A stretch of 64,000 bases of DNA from Euleptes europaea (taxonomy: Eukaryota; Chordata; Lepidosauria; Squamata; Sphaerodactylidae): assembly GCF_029931775.1 (NCBI RefSeq), contig NC_079312.1, positions 10,237,821 to 10,301,820 on the forward strand, read 5' to 3'. This document shows, piece after piece, positions 45,450 through 56,123 of the stretch. Under the pieces are notes generated by a model that was not told the origin of the DNA, made no database searches, and saw nothing but the letters and a program-made list of their open reading frames with translations. Both the position numbers and the translations under genes were made by a program. Numbering within the stretch: position 1 is the first letter of the stretch; every line of letters starts with the position of its first letter.

Positions 45450-46260
45450 GAATGAGAGCAAGCCCGCAGCCTAGTTTCTAGCAAGGTGCCGGATGGGTTA
45501 AGCCCATAGAGGGGCGGGTTTTGCAGAGAGGACGAGAAACTTGAGCGAGAAGCAGCTCTTAATACCCGAGGCCCTTCCCCGACGGGAGGAGGGAGGCGCG
45601 CAGAGTGGCTGGATCTGGAGTTAATTTTCTTTCTCTCTCTCCCGCTCTCTCTTATTAATATTATTTTAATTTAAAAAAAAATATTTTTTTTTTGGGATTT
45701 TTTTTTTCTTTTGCAAGAGGAGCCCCAAGTCCAGAAGGCGCAAATGCACGGGAGGATGCGCGGCCGGTAAGCTGCCCCCGGGGTGCAAGAGAGAAAGCCG
45801 GCGCGCCCCCCCCCCTCCCTCCTCCTCCTCCTCCCCCCCCCAGCAAAGAAAAGTAGCGAGAGAAGTCGGAAACTGGAGGGGGAGGGGGAGGGAGGGGGTA
45901 TCCCCACCCCCCCACCCCCTCACCCCCTCCCCGATCAGGGCGAGCAGGAGGGGCTTTTGTGCGCTGCTGCAAGCATGGCCTCTGGTCTCCCCGGCCAGGA
46001 CAATAGCCGCGAGCCGCGGCTGATCCCGGATCAAGGGCACGGCGCGGCGCGTTGTCCTTTGTCTCGCCTCTTCTCTCTCCTCCCCCCCACCCCCCAAAAC
46101 CAGGGCAAGGCACTCTGGCTTTATCCCCCCCCCCCTACACACACACACACACTTTTTGTCGTCTTTGGGCTTTGCAGTCCGGGAGAGCAGTTCCTGGAAC
46201 TGAAGTGCCGCAGACGCAAGGAGGAGGCGGGGGGGGGGGTGGAAGACCCCATTGATTTGA
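45450..46260 (+). promoter_or_regulatory. Orphan CpG island with possible first exon
   Basis: A GC-rich, CpG-rich block with C- and G-runs, unlike its AT-rich flanks. It contains atgcacgggaggatgcgcgg followed by a donor-like ggccg|gtaagc at about 45767. No coding exon could be attached downstream. It may start a gene whose later exons are far away or non-coding. The strand is inferred from the donor only. Confidence 0.4.
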
Positions 46261-46326
46261 ACGCCTAGATTGTTTATTTGCTCCTGAGCTGCCCCTACCT
46301 TTTTGGGGGGCGTCCTGGACGCTCCC

Positions 46327-48557
46327 GCGCTTGCATTCCCAGCGATGCATTAAGAGTTGGAAAACGTTCTAAAAAAAAAATACCGTCCGCACTTTCTGTG
46401 CATTCCCACCGAGGTATTAGGAGTTTGAAAACGTTATAAAAAAAATACCGTCCGCACTTTCTGTGCATTCCCAGCGATGCATTAAGAGTTTGGAAACGTT
46501 ATAAAAAAAATACTGTCCACACTTTCTGTGCATTCCCAGCGATGCATTAAGAGTTTGAAAACGTTCTAAAAAAAAATAGTGTCCGCACTTTCTGTGCATT
46601 CCCAGGATGCATTAAGAGTTTGAAAACATTATAAAAAAATACTGTTCGCACTTTCTGTGCATTCCCAGCGATGCATTAAGAGTTTGGAAACGTTGTAAAA
46701 AAAAAATACTGTCCGCACTTTCTGTGCATTCCCAGCGATGTATTAAGAGTTTGGAAACGTTATAAAAAAAATACTGTCCGCACTTTCTGTGCATTCCCAG
46801 CGATGTATTAAGAGTTTGGAAACGTTATAAAAAAAAAATACTGTCCGCACTTTCTGTGCATTCCCAGCGATGTATTAAGAGTTTGGAAACGTTATAAAAA
46901 AAATACTGTCCGCACTTTCTGTGCATTCCCAGCGATGTATTAAGAGTTTGGAAACGTTATAAAAAAAATACTGTCCGCACTTTCTGTGCATTCCCAGCGA
47001 TGTATTAAGAGTTTGGAAACGTTCTAAAAAAAAATACTGTCCGCACTTTCTGTGCATTCCCAGCGATGTATTAAGAGTTTGGAAACGTTATAAAAAAAAT
47101 ACTGTCCGCACTTTCTGTGCATTCCCAGCGATGTATTAAGAGTTTGGAAACGTTATAAAAAAAAAATACTGTCCGCACTTTCTGTGCATTCCCAGCGATG
47201 TATTAAGAGTTTGGAAACGTATAAAAAAAATACTGTTCGCACTTTCTGTGCATTCCCAGCAATGTATTAGGAGTTTGAAAACGTTATAAAAAAAATACTG
47301 TCCGCACTTTCTGTGCATTCCCAGCGATGTATTAAGAGTTTGGAAACGTTATAAAAAAAAAATACTGTTCGCACTTTCTGTGCATTCCCAGGATGCATTA
47401 AGAGTTTGAAAACATTATAAAAAAATACTGTTCGCACTTTCTGTGCATTCCCACCGAGGTATTAAGAGTTTGAAAACGTTTGAAGGACAGTGTCTCTCAG
47501 TGTCAAGTGTGTTGGAAGAGTAATATATATCGTCAAAAGGGGGGTTGGGTTTGAGCCGAGTCAGGTTACCGCACTTGTATTCCCAGCGATGTATTAAGAA
47601 TTTGAAAACGTTATAAAAAAAATATTGTTCGCACTTTCTGTGCATTCCCACCGAGGTATTAAGAGTTTGAAAACGTTATAAAAAATACTTTTCGCACTTT
47701 CTGTGCATTCCCACTGATGTATTAAGAGTTTGAAAACATTTGAAGGACAGTGTCTCTCAGTCAAGAGGGGGGTTGGGTTTGAGCCGAGTCAGGTTACCGC
47801 ACTTGTATTCCCAGCAATGTATTAAGAATTTGAAAACGTTATAAAAAAATACTGTTCGCACTTTCTGTGCATTCCCACCGAGGTATTAAGAGTTTGAAAA
47901 CGTTATAAAAAAAATACTGTTCACACTTTCTATGTATTCCCACCGATGTATTAGGAGTTTGAAAACGTTATAAAAAAAAATACTGTTCGCACTTTCTATG
48001 TATTCCCACCGATGTATTAAGAGTTTGAAAACGTTTGAAGGACAGTGTCTCTCAGTCAAAAGGGGGGTTGGGTTTGAGCTGAGTCAGGTTACCGCACTTG
48101 TATTCCCAGCGATGTATTAAGAATTTGAAAACGTTATAAAAAAATACTGTCCTCACTTTCTCTGTATTCCCACCGATGTATTAAGAGTTTGAAAACGTTT
48201 GAAGGACAGTGTCTCTCAGTGTCAAGTGTGTTGGAAGAGTAATATATATAGTCAAAAGGGGGGTTGGGTTTGAGCCGAGTCAGGTTACCGCACTTGTATT
48301 CCCAGCGATGTATTAAGAATTTGAAAACGTTATAAAAAAAATACTGTCCGCACTTTCTGTGTATTTCCACCGATGTATTAAGAGTTTGAAAACGTTATTA
48401 AAAAGATACTGTTCGCACTTTGTTTGGCCCCTTTAGCTGTGAAGACGTCTTCCAACCATTTATGCTGTGGTGTCCAAAAACCCATTTAAAGCAATGTTTT
48501 TTATAACGTTTTCAGACTCTTAATACATCGCTGGGGATACAAAGTGCGGTAACCCCC
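46327..48557. repeat. Tandem array of about 59-bp units grown from a transposon end
   Basis: About 30 units with cactttctgtgcattccca, gcgatgtattaagagtttg and aaacgtta followed by an A-run. The right boundary (48419-48557) is cactttgtttggcccctt through aagtgcggtaaccccc. It matches the right end of the element at 53780-54053. Four PLE-derived inserts (near 47478, 47741, 48034 and 48198) carry the junction gtcaggttaccgcacttg. Confidence 0.88.
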
Positions 48558-49305
48558 ATAGTCGTGCAGGGAGTTCCTGGAGGGGGAGGTACAAATGCTT
48601 GCCCGCACCACTTACCCTGTAGCCGCCTCCTTGCTGTTTGAAAGCTAGCTCGCCAGGGGAGAGGAAGAGTCTCCACCCTCTCTGCATGCAGGGAGTTCTT
48701 TGACTCTGTTCTCGGCAACCAACCAACGCCGGTTGCTTCAGTATAAGATGCTCAGACTGGAGATTTGGCAAGCGTGGGAGGGGGGAATTAGAAAATGCTG
48801 CCGTTCAGCTGCAGAGAATATAATTGTATGTGTACCAGTAACCTCTCTTGGCACGTTGATGGAGAGGAATGAGCCATCAGCAGATCTACCTTTGAACTTC
48901 ACTGTAAAATTCTGCAACAGCTGTAATTCAGACTCGCCCCAAGACCCGAATTCTGCGCGCCAAATAAATCACGTGACTAGAGTGCATTTGCTTGGTTTGC
49001 AGCTTGGGCTGATCCTGCGAAGGGGGTTGAGCGGCAGAAACTCCCCCATCTCTGAAAACTTTGTTTTATTCAGTGCTTGAAGGCATCAGCGTGTTTTCTG
49101 CTCGGCAAGCTTTCAGGAGGCGTGGCTTGCACAATTTCAAACCTGTCCTTGCCTCCACGAGGGCTAGGAGCGTGGTTTTGTGGAACGTGCAAGTGGAGAG
49201 CTTCAGGGTGCTTTTCTAAGCCGGCTGGGAGGCAAAGGAGATTGTCCTGCCGCAGAGACGGCTTCGGTTTCAAGATGTCTGGCTTAAGTGATTATAGGTG
49301 GCACA
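48558..49305. other. Stretch without a recognised gene
   Basis: A 126-codon frame at 48700-49080 and a 93-codon frame at 49077-49358 have no domain. No repeat is recognised. Confidence 0.4.
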
Positions 49306-49307
49306 TT

Positions 49308-49500
49308 GGGTTGCCAGCCTCCAGGTACAAGCTGGAGAACTCCTGCTATTACAACTGATCTCCAGCCGATAGAGATCAGATCACCTGGAGAAAACGGCCG
49401 CTTTGGCAACTGGACTCTATGGCATTGAAGTCCCTCCCCAAACTCCGTCCTCCGCCGGCTCGGCCCCAAAAAACTCCCACTGGTGGCAAAGACGGACCTG
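49308..49500. mobile_element. hAT-type MITE, TAGGGTTGCCA family, partial
   Basis: It starts gggttgccagcctccaggt and has ctgatctccagccgatagag. The right end is not clean. Confidence 0.6.
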
Positions 49501-49687
49501 ATAACCGTAGTGGCATATGCTAGCATTCTGCAAGCATGGATGTATGTTCCTGGCTGTTACCAGAAGTGAGGCCCTCCCACTCCAGTCTTGAGCACCCCTC
49601 GGCCAAGATTTCTTCTCTTGGCTTGCTCCATGCTGTATTACCGGCATCTGTCCTGAGATAATGCCCCAGGGTTTGATTGGGTTAGGC

Positions 49688-49943
49688 CAGTGGTTCCCAA
49701 CCTTTTTTTGACCAGGGACCACTAGGACTTTTTTGCTCGGTGCAGGGACCCCAAGGTTCAAAATAAAAATTCAGAGGATTTGAAAATAAACTTTAATCAT
49801 AACTGTTATTAAACTTAGAATAATATTTGAATATTTTTTATAATAGAGAGCTTTTAATTGAAAATATTAATTTATTATGGGTTTATAACTTTGTTTCACG
49901 GACCTTAATTTAGTTCTCGCGGACCCCTGGTTGGGAACCAGTG
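49688..49943. mobile_element. hAT-type MITE, complete
   Basis: 256 bp. Ends cagtggttcccaacc and ggttgggaaccagtg. The 8-bp TSD ggttaggc is perfect at 49680-49687 and 49944-49951. Confidence 0.9.
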
Positions 49944-49951
49944 GGTTAGGC

Positions 49952-50440
49952 TGCCCAATTGCTTGCAGATACACACACCCCCTGTCTTCGCTAATAAGAG
50001 TGGTTGCAGGGATAAAATGCCAAAAAGTACCTTGCCACAAGCAAAAAAAAGACGAGGAGCAGCAACAATTTCAATTTTGGGGCGGTTTCTAGAATCGGTG
50101 CATCTCGGGCTGTGCAGATGCCACATTTCAGCTTTCAAAGTGGCTTGGAAATCTGACATTGGGCCCAAATGGCCTCAGGTGTGCTGGAAATTCCCTGGAT
50201 GTTATGCCCCATGTTTTGAGTCCCCTCCTTTGAGAAGGAAGGAGCTGTATAAAGTGTCCTTTCATACAGCAAGTGCGTGGGGCCCGGTATGTACCAAATG
50301 GCAGCTTTTGGGATGGCTTTTCAAGCCACCCATCAATTTTGGGGTACCCTGTTTCGGGGGAGAGAATGAGAAGAGTTCGGTTTTCAGATATTTCTGGGGT
50401 GTTCAGGACTACACATTTACTGGTCTTTCAGACTGAAGTG
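49952..50440. other. Stretch without a recognised gene
   Basis: A 157-codon frame (49963-50436) is open but shows no domain, no splice context and no family motif. Confidence 0.35.
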
Positions 50441-50444
50441 GTAC

Positions 50445-50565
50445 TCTGACAAGGGAGCTTTGACTCTTGTAAGCGTATATCCAGAAAATCTTTTTGATCT
50501 CTAAGATGCTACCGGACTCAAATCTAGCTGTTCTACTGCAGGGCAATCAGCTACCCTCCGAAACT
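50445..50565 (+). repeat. Family B-related repeat
   Basis: ctgacaagggagctttgact, then ctaagatgctaccggactc and ttctactgcagggcaatc. It is a decayed relative of 33322. Confidence 0.6.
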
Positions 50566-50649
50566 TCCTGACAATTTTGATACCCTTTTAGATCAGAAAG
50601 TCCGAGGCCCAAATGTCGGTGTGTAACTTTTGTAAAAAACAAAACCTAT

Positions 50650-50765
50650 GCTGAGAACAATATCTACTATAACAAATTAGCAGCATGTGTTATAGGAAAT
50701 CGACCCCAGAACCACTCAAATACATCATACAAATTCTCACATGAAATACGTATCAAAAACCTTCC
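50650..50765 (-). repeat. Unclassified repeat, arm 1 of an inverted pair
   Basis: It is the inverse of 51795-51915: both contain atttcat-gagaattt and gatttcc-ataac when read in the same sense. They are estimated at about 80% identical by eye. Confidence 0.6.
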
Positions 50766-50799
50766 CAGGTGTACACATCACAAATGTGACAATGGTTCA

Positions 50800-51135
50800 T
50801 AGAATAAAACAAATAAGATCCCAAAACTTCAAACATGGTCAGACAAGCCCCTAGAATATATTACTATGGCACAATTAAGAGAATATATGAAAGATAATGC
50901 ACGAAAACAGAATAATGAGAGATGGAAATCCTTTTATGAATATATTAAAAGCACCAGACAAAAGATTTAGTCAAATCAAATTACTATTACGTTAAGAAAA
51001 TATGGAAGACGGTATAAAGAGGGGTAGAGATTGTTAGATACCAACAAAATGATATGTAAATAATATTTTCCCTTTCCCTATTTTCCCCTCTGTATATCTA
51101 CTTATTAATAAAAAAATAAAAAATGTGCAATAAAA
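50800..51135 (+). repeat. L1 LINE 3' end
   Basis: It reads PLEYITMAQLREYMKDNARK and ERWKSFYEYIKSTRQKI before a stop, matching the C-terminus of L1 ORF2. An A-rich tail with AATAAA follows at 51107-51140. Confidence 0.75.
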
Positions 51136-51141
51136 AAATGG

Positions 51142-51722
51142 TTCATAGAATCATAGAGTTGGAAGGGACCACCAGGGTCATCTAGTCCAACCCCCTGCAC
51201 AATGCAGGAATTTCACAACTACCTCCCCCACACACCCCCAGTGACCCCTACTCCATGCCCAGAAGATGGCCAAGATGCCCTCCTTCTCATGAACTGCCTA
51301 AGGTCACAGAATCAGCATTGCTGACAGATGGCCACCTAGCCTCTACTTAAAAACCTCCAGGGAAGGAGAGCTTACCACCTCCCGAGGAAGCCTGTCCCAC
51401 TGAGGAACCGCTCTAACTGTTAGAAAATTCTTCCTAATGTCTAGACGGAAACCCTTTTGATTTAATTTCAACCCGTTGGTTCTGGTCCGACCTTCGGGGG
51501 CAACAGAAAACAACTCGGCACCCTCCTCTATATGACAGCCCCTCAAGTACTTGAAGATGGTTATCATGCCCCCTCTCAGTCTTCTCCTCTTCAGGCTAAA
51601 CATACCCAGCTCCTTCAACCTTTCCTCGTAGGACTTGGTCTCCAGACCCCTCACCATCTTTGTTGCCCTCCTCTGGACCCGTTCCAGCTTGCCTACATCT
51701 TTTTTAAATTGTGGTGCCCAAA
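51142..51722 (-). repeat. CR1 LINE 3' end, long fragment
   Basis: The tail atagaatcatagagttggaa is followed on the minus strand by a clean coding end: [40 protein letters not shown] and WDRLPREVVSSPSLEVFK. Confidence 0.9.
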
Positions 51723-51794
51723 ACTATTATAGTTCTGTCAATGACTGTCAAAGCAGAGAGGAACAGAACCAACACACTGAGAGAAGTTAAGGTG

Positions 51795-51915
51795 GTGGGA
51801 AGGTTTGTGGTATGTATTTCATATGAGAATTTGCATGATATATTTCAGTGGTTCCGGGATCGATTTCCCATAACTACTTTAGCCAACGTGCTGCTGATTT
51901 GTTACAATAGGTGTG
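51795..51915 (+). repeat. Unclassified repeat, arm 2 of an inverted pair
   Basis: See 50650. The text continues into ggctcttttgacccaaggtc at 51970 without a recognised family. Confidence 0.55.
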
Positions 51916-52318
51916 TAATTTTTGGCAATAGGCTTATTCTTAGAAAAACCCTTTCCTTTCTTAACAATGGCTCTTTTGACCCAAGGTCTTAAGCCAAAAT
52001 ACAATACAGTCAGACGCAAATCATATCCGAACATCCTCGAAACATTAAAACCTAGGTGATTTTTCTCTGCCACAGCTAATCTAACATCAGCACAGTATTC
52101 TGGTCCTCTTCCCTCTGTGTACGATTTGCTGAAGTTTCTTGTTGGTTAGATGGTGAACTCGAGGATGATGAACTAGATGATGATGTAGAGCAGCCATAGG
52201 GGTGTCGGGGGGGGGTCATCCCCTCTCTTGCATTAAACAAGAGGAAGGTCTTTGGGCTGCTTTAGTGCAGGTGGATCTTGTAAGTCACTGGTTCTCTGCC
52301 TTTTGTTCCTTGCATCCC

Positions 52319-52514
52319 CTAGTGGTAGAGCCTCTGCTTGGCATGCAGAAGGTCCCAGGTTCAATCCCCGGCATCTCCAGTTAAAGGGACCAGGCAGGTA
52401 GGTGATGTGAAAGACCTCAGCCTGAGACCCTGGAGAGCTGCTGCCGGTCTGAGTAGACAGTACTGACTTTGATGGACCAAGGGGTCTGATTCAGTATGAG
52501 GCAGCTTCATGTAT
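52319..52514 (+). repeat. tRNA-Ala-derived SINE
   Basis: The copy begins at agtggtagagcctctgcttg, so the first bases of the tRNA-like head are missing. It ends aggcagcttcatgta. Confidence 0.85.
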
Positions 52515-52549
52515 TTGTGTAACCGCTTTGTCAACCACAACAACAACAT

Positions 52550-52724
52550 TGGATCAGAGGAGCATGCCTAATATATTAGGTGCTGCTGTGGAACAGGGGC
52601 AGGATGGTGCTGCTGCAGTCGTCTTGTTTGGGGGCTTCCTAGAGGCAGCTGGTTGGCCCCTGTGTGAACAGACTGCTGGACTTGATGGGCCTTGGTCTGA
52701 TCCAGCTGGGCCTTTCTTGTGTTC
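52550..52724 (+). repeat. CR1-like LINE 3' UTR
   Basis: ggatcagaggagcatgccta, then gggcaggatggtgctgctgc, ending gggcctttcttgtgttc. Confidence 0.8.
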
Positions 52725-52829
52725 GCTGTGACAGAAACAAAAAGCCCACTTTTCCCAAGGTGGACGTGGATGTGTTTTACAGTCATCCGGTTGCTCTATT
52801 TATCCTCTTTCTGCTAAGTTTTGCGGGAT

Positions 52830-53023
52830 GGAAATTGCCGTTGAGTCGCAGCCGACTTAGGGGCAACCCTGTATGGTTTTCAAGGCAAGAGACGTTCGGA
52901 GATGGTTTGCCGTTGCCTGCATGTCGCGGCCCTGGATTTCCTGGGCGGTCTCCCATCCAAATACTAACCAGGGCTGACCCTGCTTAGCTTCTGAGATCTG
53001 ACATGATTGGGTTAGCCTGGGCC
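52830..53023 (-). repeat. 5S-rRNA-derived SINE
   Basis: ttgccgttgagtcgcagccg at the BovB-like end. The 5S complement accctgcttagcttctgaga lies near the other end. Confidence 0.85.
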
Positions 53024-53139
53024 ATTTTTAAAGACATGAAAAATCACAGGGTCGGTCAGAAGCAGCACATCGAAAGCACTTGGCCGTGGGCAGGGGAGAC
53101 AGGAGGTTAGGAGAAATGCCGAGTGTCCAAGGTTGAACA

Positions 53140-53347
53140 CATGAACACGTGAAGCTGCCTTCTGCTGAATCAGACCCTTGGTCCATCAAAGTCAGCATTG
53201 TCTACTCAGACCGGCAGCGGCTCTCCAGGGTCTCAGGCGGAGGTCTTTCACATCACCTACCTGCCTCGTCCCTTTAACTGGAGATGCCGGGGATTGAACC
53301 TGGGACCGTCTGCGTGCCAAGCAGATGCTGTACCACTGAGCCACTTG
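53140..53347 (-). repeat. tRNA-Ala-derived SINE
   Basis: Antisense copy with cgtgaagctgccttctgctg and gccggggattgaacctggga. Confidence 0.85.
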
Positions 53348-53646
53348 TAGCAACTGAGGTTGCTACGAGAGTGTGAAAAGGTCACAGACGGATAATCTGT
53401 GTAGGGTCTGCAGGAGACAGCCTGTTACAGTTGACGGGTGTCCTGCTCACCAGGTTCGAGGCAAGTCCCGGGCCACAAGAGATCTCCTAGCAAGGGTTCT
53501 AGACTTTCAGTCCAAAGCCAAAGTCCAGGACCCAGTAGCCAAAATCACAGCCCAAGGTCAGGCAACCAGGTTTAAGTTTTAAATTGGAATTTTATTGGTT
53601 CTTGTAAGTCATCCGGGCTGTGTGACCGTGGTCTTGGTATTTTCTT

Positions 53647-53689
53647 TCCTGACGTTTCGCCCGCAGCTGTGGCAGGCATCTTCAGAGGA
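53647..53689 (-). ncRNA. Hammerhead-like ribozyme core (PLE)
   Basis: On the minus strand TCCT, CTGAAGA, GAAACGTC and AGGA are intact. Stem II has one changed base (GGGC) relative to 20994. Confidence 0.6.
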
Positions 53690-53779
53690 GTCACACTGAA
53701 GGACAGGGTCTCTCAGTGTCAAGTGTGTTGGAAGAGTAATATATATAGTCAAAAGGGGGGTTGGGTTTGAGCTGAGTCA

Positions 53780-54053
53780 GGTTACCGCACTTGTATTCCC
53801 AGCGGTGTATTACGAATTTGAAAATGTTATTTAAAAAAATGTTCGTACTTTATATGTATTCCCACCGATGTATTAAGAGTTTGAAAACGTTATAAAAAAT
53901 ACTTTTCGCACTTTGTTTTGGCCCCTTTAGCTGTGAGGACGTCTTCCAACCATTTATAAGCCATGGTATCCAAAAACCCTTTTAAAGCGATGTTTTTTAT
54001 AACATTTTCAAACTCTTAATACATCGCTGGGAATGCAAAGTGCGGTAACCCCC
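53780..54053. mobile_element. Non-autonomous DNA transposon with long inverted ends
   Basis: The left end ggttaccgcacttgtattcc and the right end gaatgcaaagtgcggtaacc are inverse copies over nearly 60 bp. The left end already holds two tandem subrepeats. The uninterrupted PLE text at 20394 shows the insertion point. The TSD is short and not clear, so the superfamily is open. Confidence 0.75.
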
Positions 54054-54642
54054 ATTGTCCTGCAAAAGTGTCAAAGGTAATGTGCTAATCATTGTCCTGT
54101 AAGTATCAAGATAATGTGCTGATGAGGGTGTGGTATGTTAAAGTGGAACCATTGTATCCTGAAGTGATCTGTTAACATGTGGAATCAAAGCTAATCTGCA
54201 TGGCTATTGTGGACTGTAGTCTTTGTTAGTCTGGAGGTTTTCAGGACAGGAAGCCAAGTTATTAGCACAATGACTCAGCTCAAACCCAACCCCCCTTTTG
54301 ACTATATATATTACTCTTCCAACACACTTGACACTGAGAGACACTGTCCTTCAGTGTGACTCCTCGGAAGATGCCGGCCACAGCTGCTGGCGAAACGTCA
54401 GGAAAGAAAATACCAAGACCACGGTCACACAGCCCGGATAACCTACAAGAACCAATGAACTCTGACCGTGAAACCCTTTGACAATATTTTGGAATTTTAT
54501 TGTTTAAAATTTAGATTTTGTGGTTAATTTTATTATTGATGTATTAATATATCTTGCATGGTGTTACTCGCCCTGAGCCGGCTTCGGCCGGGGAGAGCAG
54601 GCTATAAATCACAAAATAAAATAAATAAAATAAATACCCTGC

Positions 54643-54858
54643 TTTTTCTGTACCTTTAAGGAGTCTCAAAGTGGCTTACAATCACCCCTTTCCCTCCCCA
54701 CAACAGGCACATTGTAAGGTAGGTGGGGCTGGGAGAGTTCTGAGAGAACTGTGACTGGCCCAAGGTCACCCAGCAGGCTTCATGTGGAGGAGCGGGGAAT
54801 CAAACCCGGTTCTCCAGGTTAGAGTCCACTGCTCTTAACCACTTTACCACGCCGAGGA
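54643..54858 (-). repeat. tRNA-derived SINE with MIR-like tail
   Basis: Antisense copy: acctttaaggagtctcaaag, then ggtcacccagcaggcttcat, ending ttaaccactttaccacgc. Confidence 0.75.
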
Positions 54859-55194
54859 GTATTGGGGCTCAGGTTCCGTGATGGCATATCTCAGTCTCTC
54901 CTTGCGTTTCCTTAGCAGAGGGGAGGCCGTGGGGGCTGCCCAGCCCTAGCTTTTTGCCTCCTCTGGTCCTTGGGGTGCTTCAGGGGACCGTGGCAGGTCT
55001 GGTCATGGATGGGTCCATGCTGCGGCCTCCAGGGCTGAGGGCCCTGCTGGCTCAGGGGCCGGGGCCGGTGTTGGTTTAGGGACACTTCAGGGAGGAACTG
55101 GAGAGTCTCCCCCACTGAGAGGGTCTGTCAACAAGGGGGCTTGGGGGCAGGTTGACCTCCTTCTCGGAGGACACCTCTTCCCATACTAACTCAA
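54859..55194. other. Stretch without a recognised feature
   Basis: GC-rich, with no domain or known repeat. Confidence 0.35.
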
Positions 55195-55246
55195 GGGGTA
55201 GGAGTCCAGTAGCACCTTAAAGACTAACAAAATTTCTGGCAGGGTA

Positions 55247-55286
55247 TGAGCGTTCGTGAGCTACAGCTCCCTTCTTCAGATACAGT
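55247..55286 (-). ncRNA. Hammerhead-like ribozyme core (family B)
   Basis: Stem I GTAT pairs with ATAC. Core CTGAAGA and stem II (gggagc/gctcac around a loop) are followed by GAAC where GAAA is expected. The palindromic stem III is lost as a result. It is close to functional but probably inactive. Confidence 0.5.
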
Positions 55287-55311
55287 CATTCTAGCTGTGT
55301 CTAGACCAAGC

Positions 55312-55612
55312 GTGGTGTAGTGGTTAAGAGCGGTGGTTTGGAGTGGTGGAGCCTGATCTGGAGAACCAGGGTTTGATTCCCCGCTCCTCCACATGAGCGG
55401 CGGAGGCTAATCTGGTGAACTGGATTTGTTTCCCCCACTCCTCCACACGAAGCCAGCTGGGTGACCTTGGGCTAGTCACAGCTCTCTCAGCCCTACCTAC
55501 CTCACAGGGTGTCTGTTGTGGGGAGGGAAAGGAAAGGTGATTGTAAGCCGGTTTGATTCTTCCTTAAGTGGTAGGAAAAGTCGGCATATAAAAACTAATT
55601 CTTCTCCTCCTT
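55312..55612 (+). repeat. tRNA-derived SINE with MIR-like tail, full length
   Basis: agcgtggtgtagtggttaag, ctggagaaccagggtttgat, then ctgggtgaccttgggctagt and acctcacagggtgtctgttg. It ends in a CTT/CTC-rich tail. Confidence 0.85.
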
Positions 55613-55911
55613 CTCCTTCATCTGAAGAAGGGAGCTGTGGCTCACAAAAGCTCAATACCCTGCCAGAAATGTTGTTAGTCTTTAAGGTGCTACTGGACTC
55701 CTACTCGTTTCTACCACTAGTGACAGACTAAGGTGGCTACCCATCGTGATCTAAGTCAAGGTGGTCCATGACAGAGGAGGACGTGGGGATGGAGGGACAG
55801 CGAAGTCTTAGTGATAGCTAGAAAAACTCTGCCTCTCGCCTAGACTGTTGCTGCGTCCCACCGCTTGACATCCACTCTGAAGTTAAATTTTACCTCATTC
55901 CTGTTCTTCAG

Positions 55912-56123
55912 GTAGAAGGCCCTGTCAGCAGCAACTGACTTTCCATTTGTTTGGAGACGCCCTCCGTACGCTGAGTGCAAAGACTCCTCTTTCGACCCGA
56001 TAAAGCAGCCTCTCCTACGAACGGAAGCACGGGCAGCGAGTGACAGTCCGGGCCCATCCCCAATTCTCTCGTGTTTGGAAAGGAAGACCCGGAGGGAAGG
56101 CCTGTGGCAAGACCGTCCCCGAA
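55912..56123 (+). other. Gene 4 5' UTR part of the SCAN exon
   Basis: The acceptor cattcctgttcttcag precedes 55912. The frame of the SCAN domain is open back to at least 56040 but has no ATG before 56124. Confidence 0.45.

Larger units (their letters stand above)
53597..54488. mobile_element. Penelope-like element with inverted arms and a MITE inside
   Basis: Left arm ggttcttgtaagtcatccgg. The right arm has gcccggataacctacaagaa. The 13-bp TSD ttggaattttatt is perfect at 53584-53596 and 54489-54501. Coding sequence is almost absent. A hammerhead-like core is intact at 53647-53689 (minus); the 54361 core is altered. A small transposon occupies 53780-54053. Confidence 0.85.
55195..55757. repeat. 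Family B palindrome with a SINE in its centre
   Basis: The left arm (55195-55305) and right arm (55615-55757) are inverse copies with gagtccagtagcacctt and aaggtgctactggactc. A full MIR-tail SINE lies between them (55312-55612). The left arm has a near-complete hammerhead-like core (55247-55286, minus): GTAT, CTGAAGA, strong stem II, GAAC, GCTC, ATAC. Confidence 0.8.

Noticed and set aside
46417-47651. Antisense frames with repeated HRKCGQYFF-type peptides
   Set aside because: By-product of the 59-bp array. The frames are short and shift between units.
46327-48557. CRISPR-like look of regular repeats
   Set aside because: The units abut with no unique spacers, the host is a vertebrate, and the unit derives from a transposon end.
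49963-50436. 157-codon open frame
   Set aside because: No domain, no splice context and no homology to the neighbours. Its length is compatible with chance.
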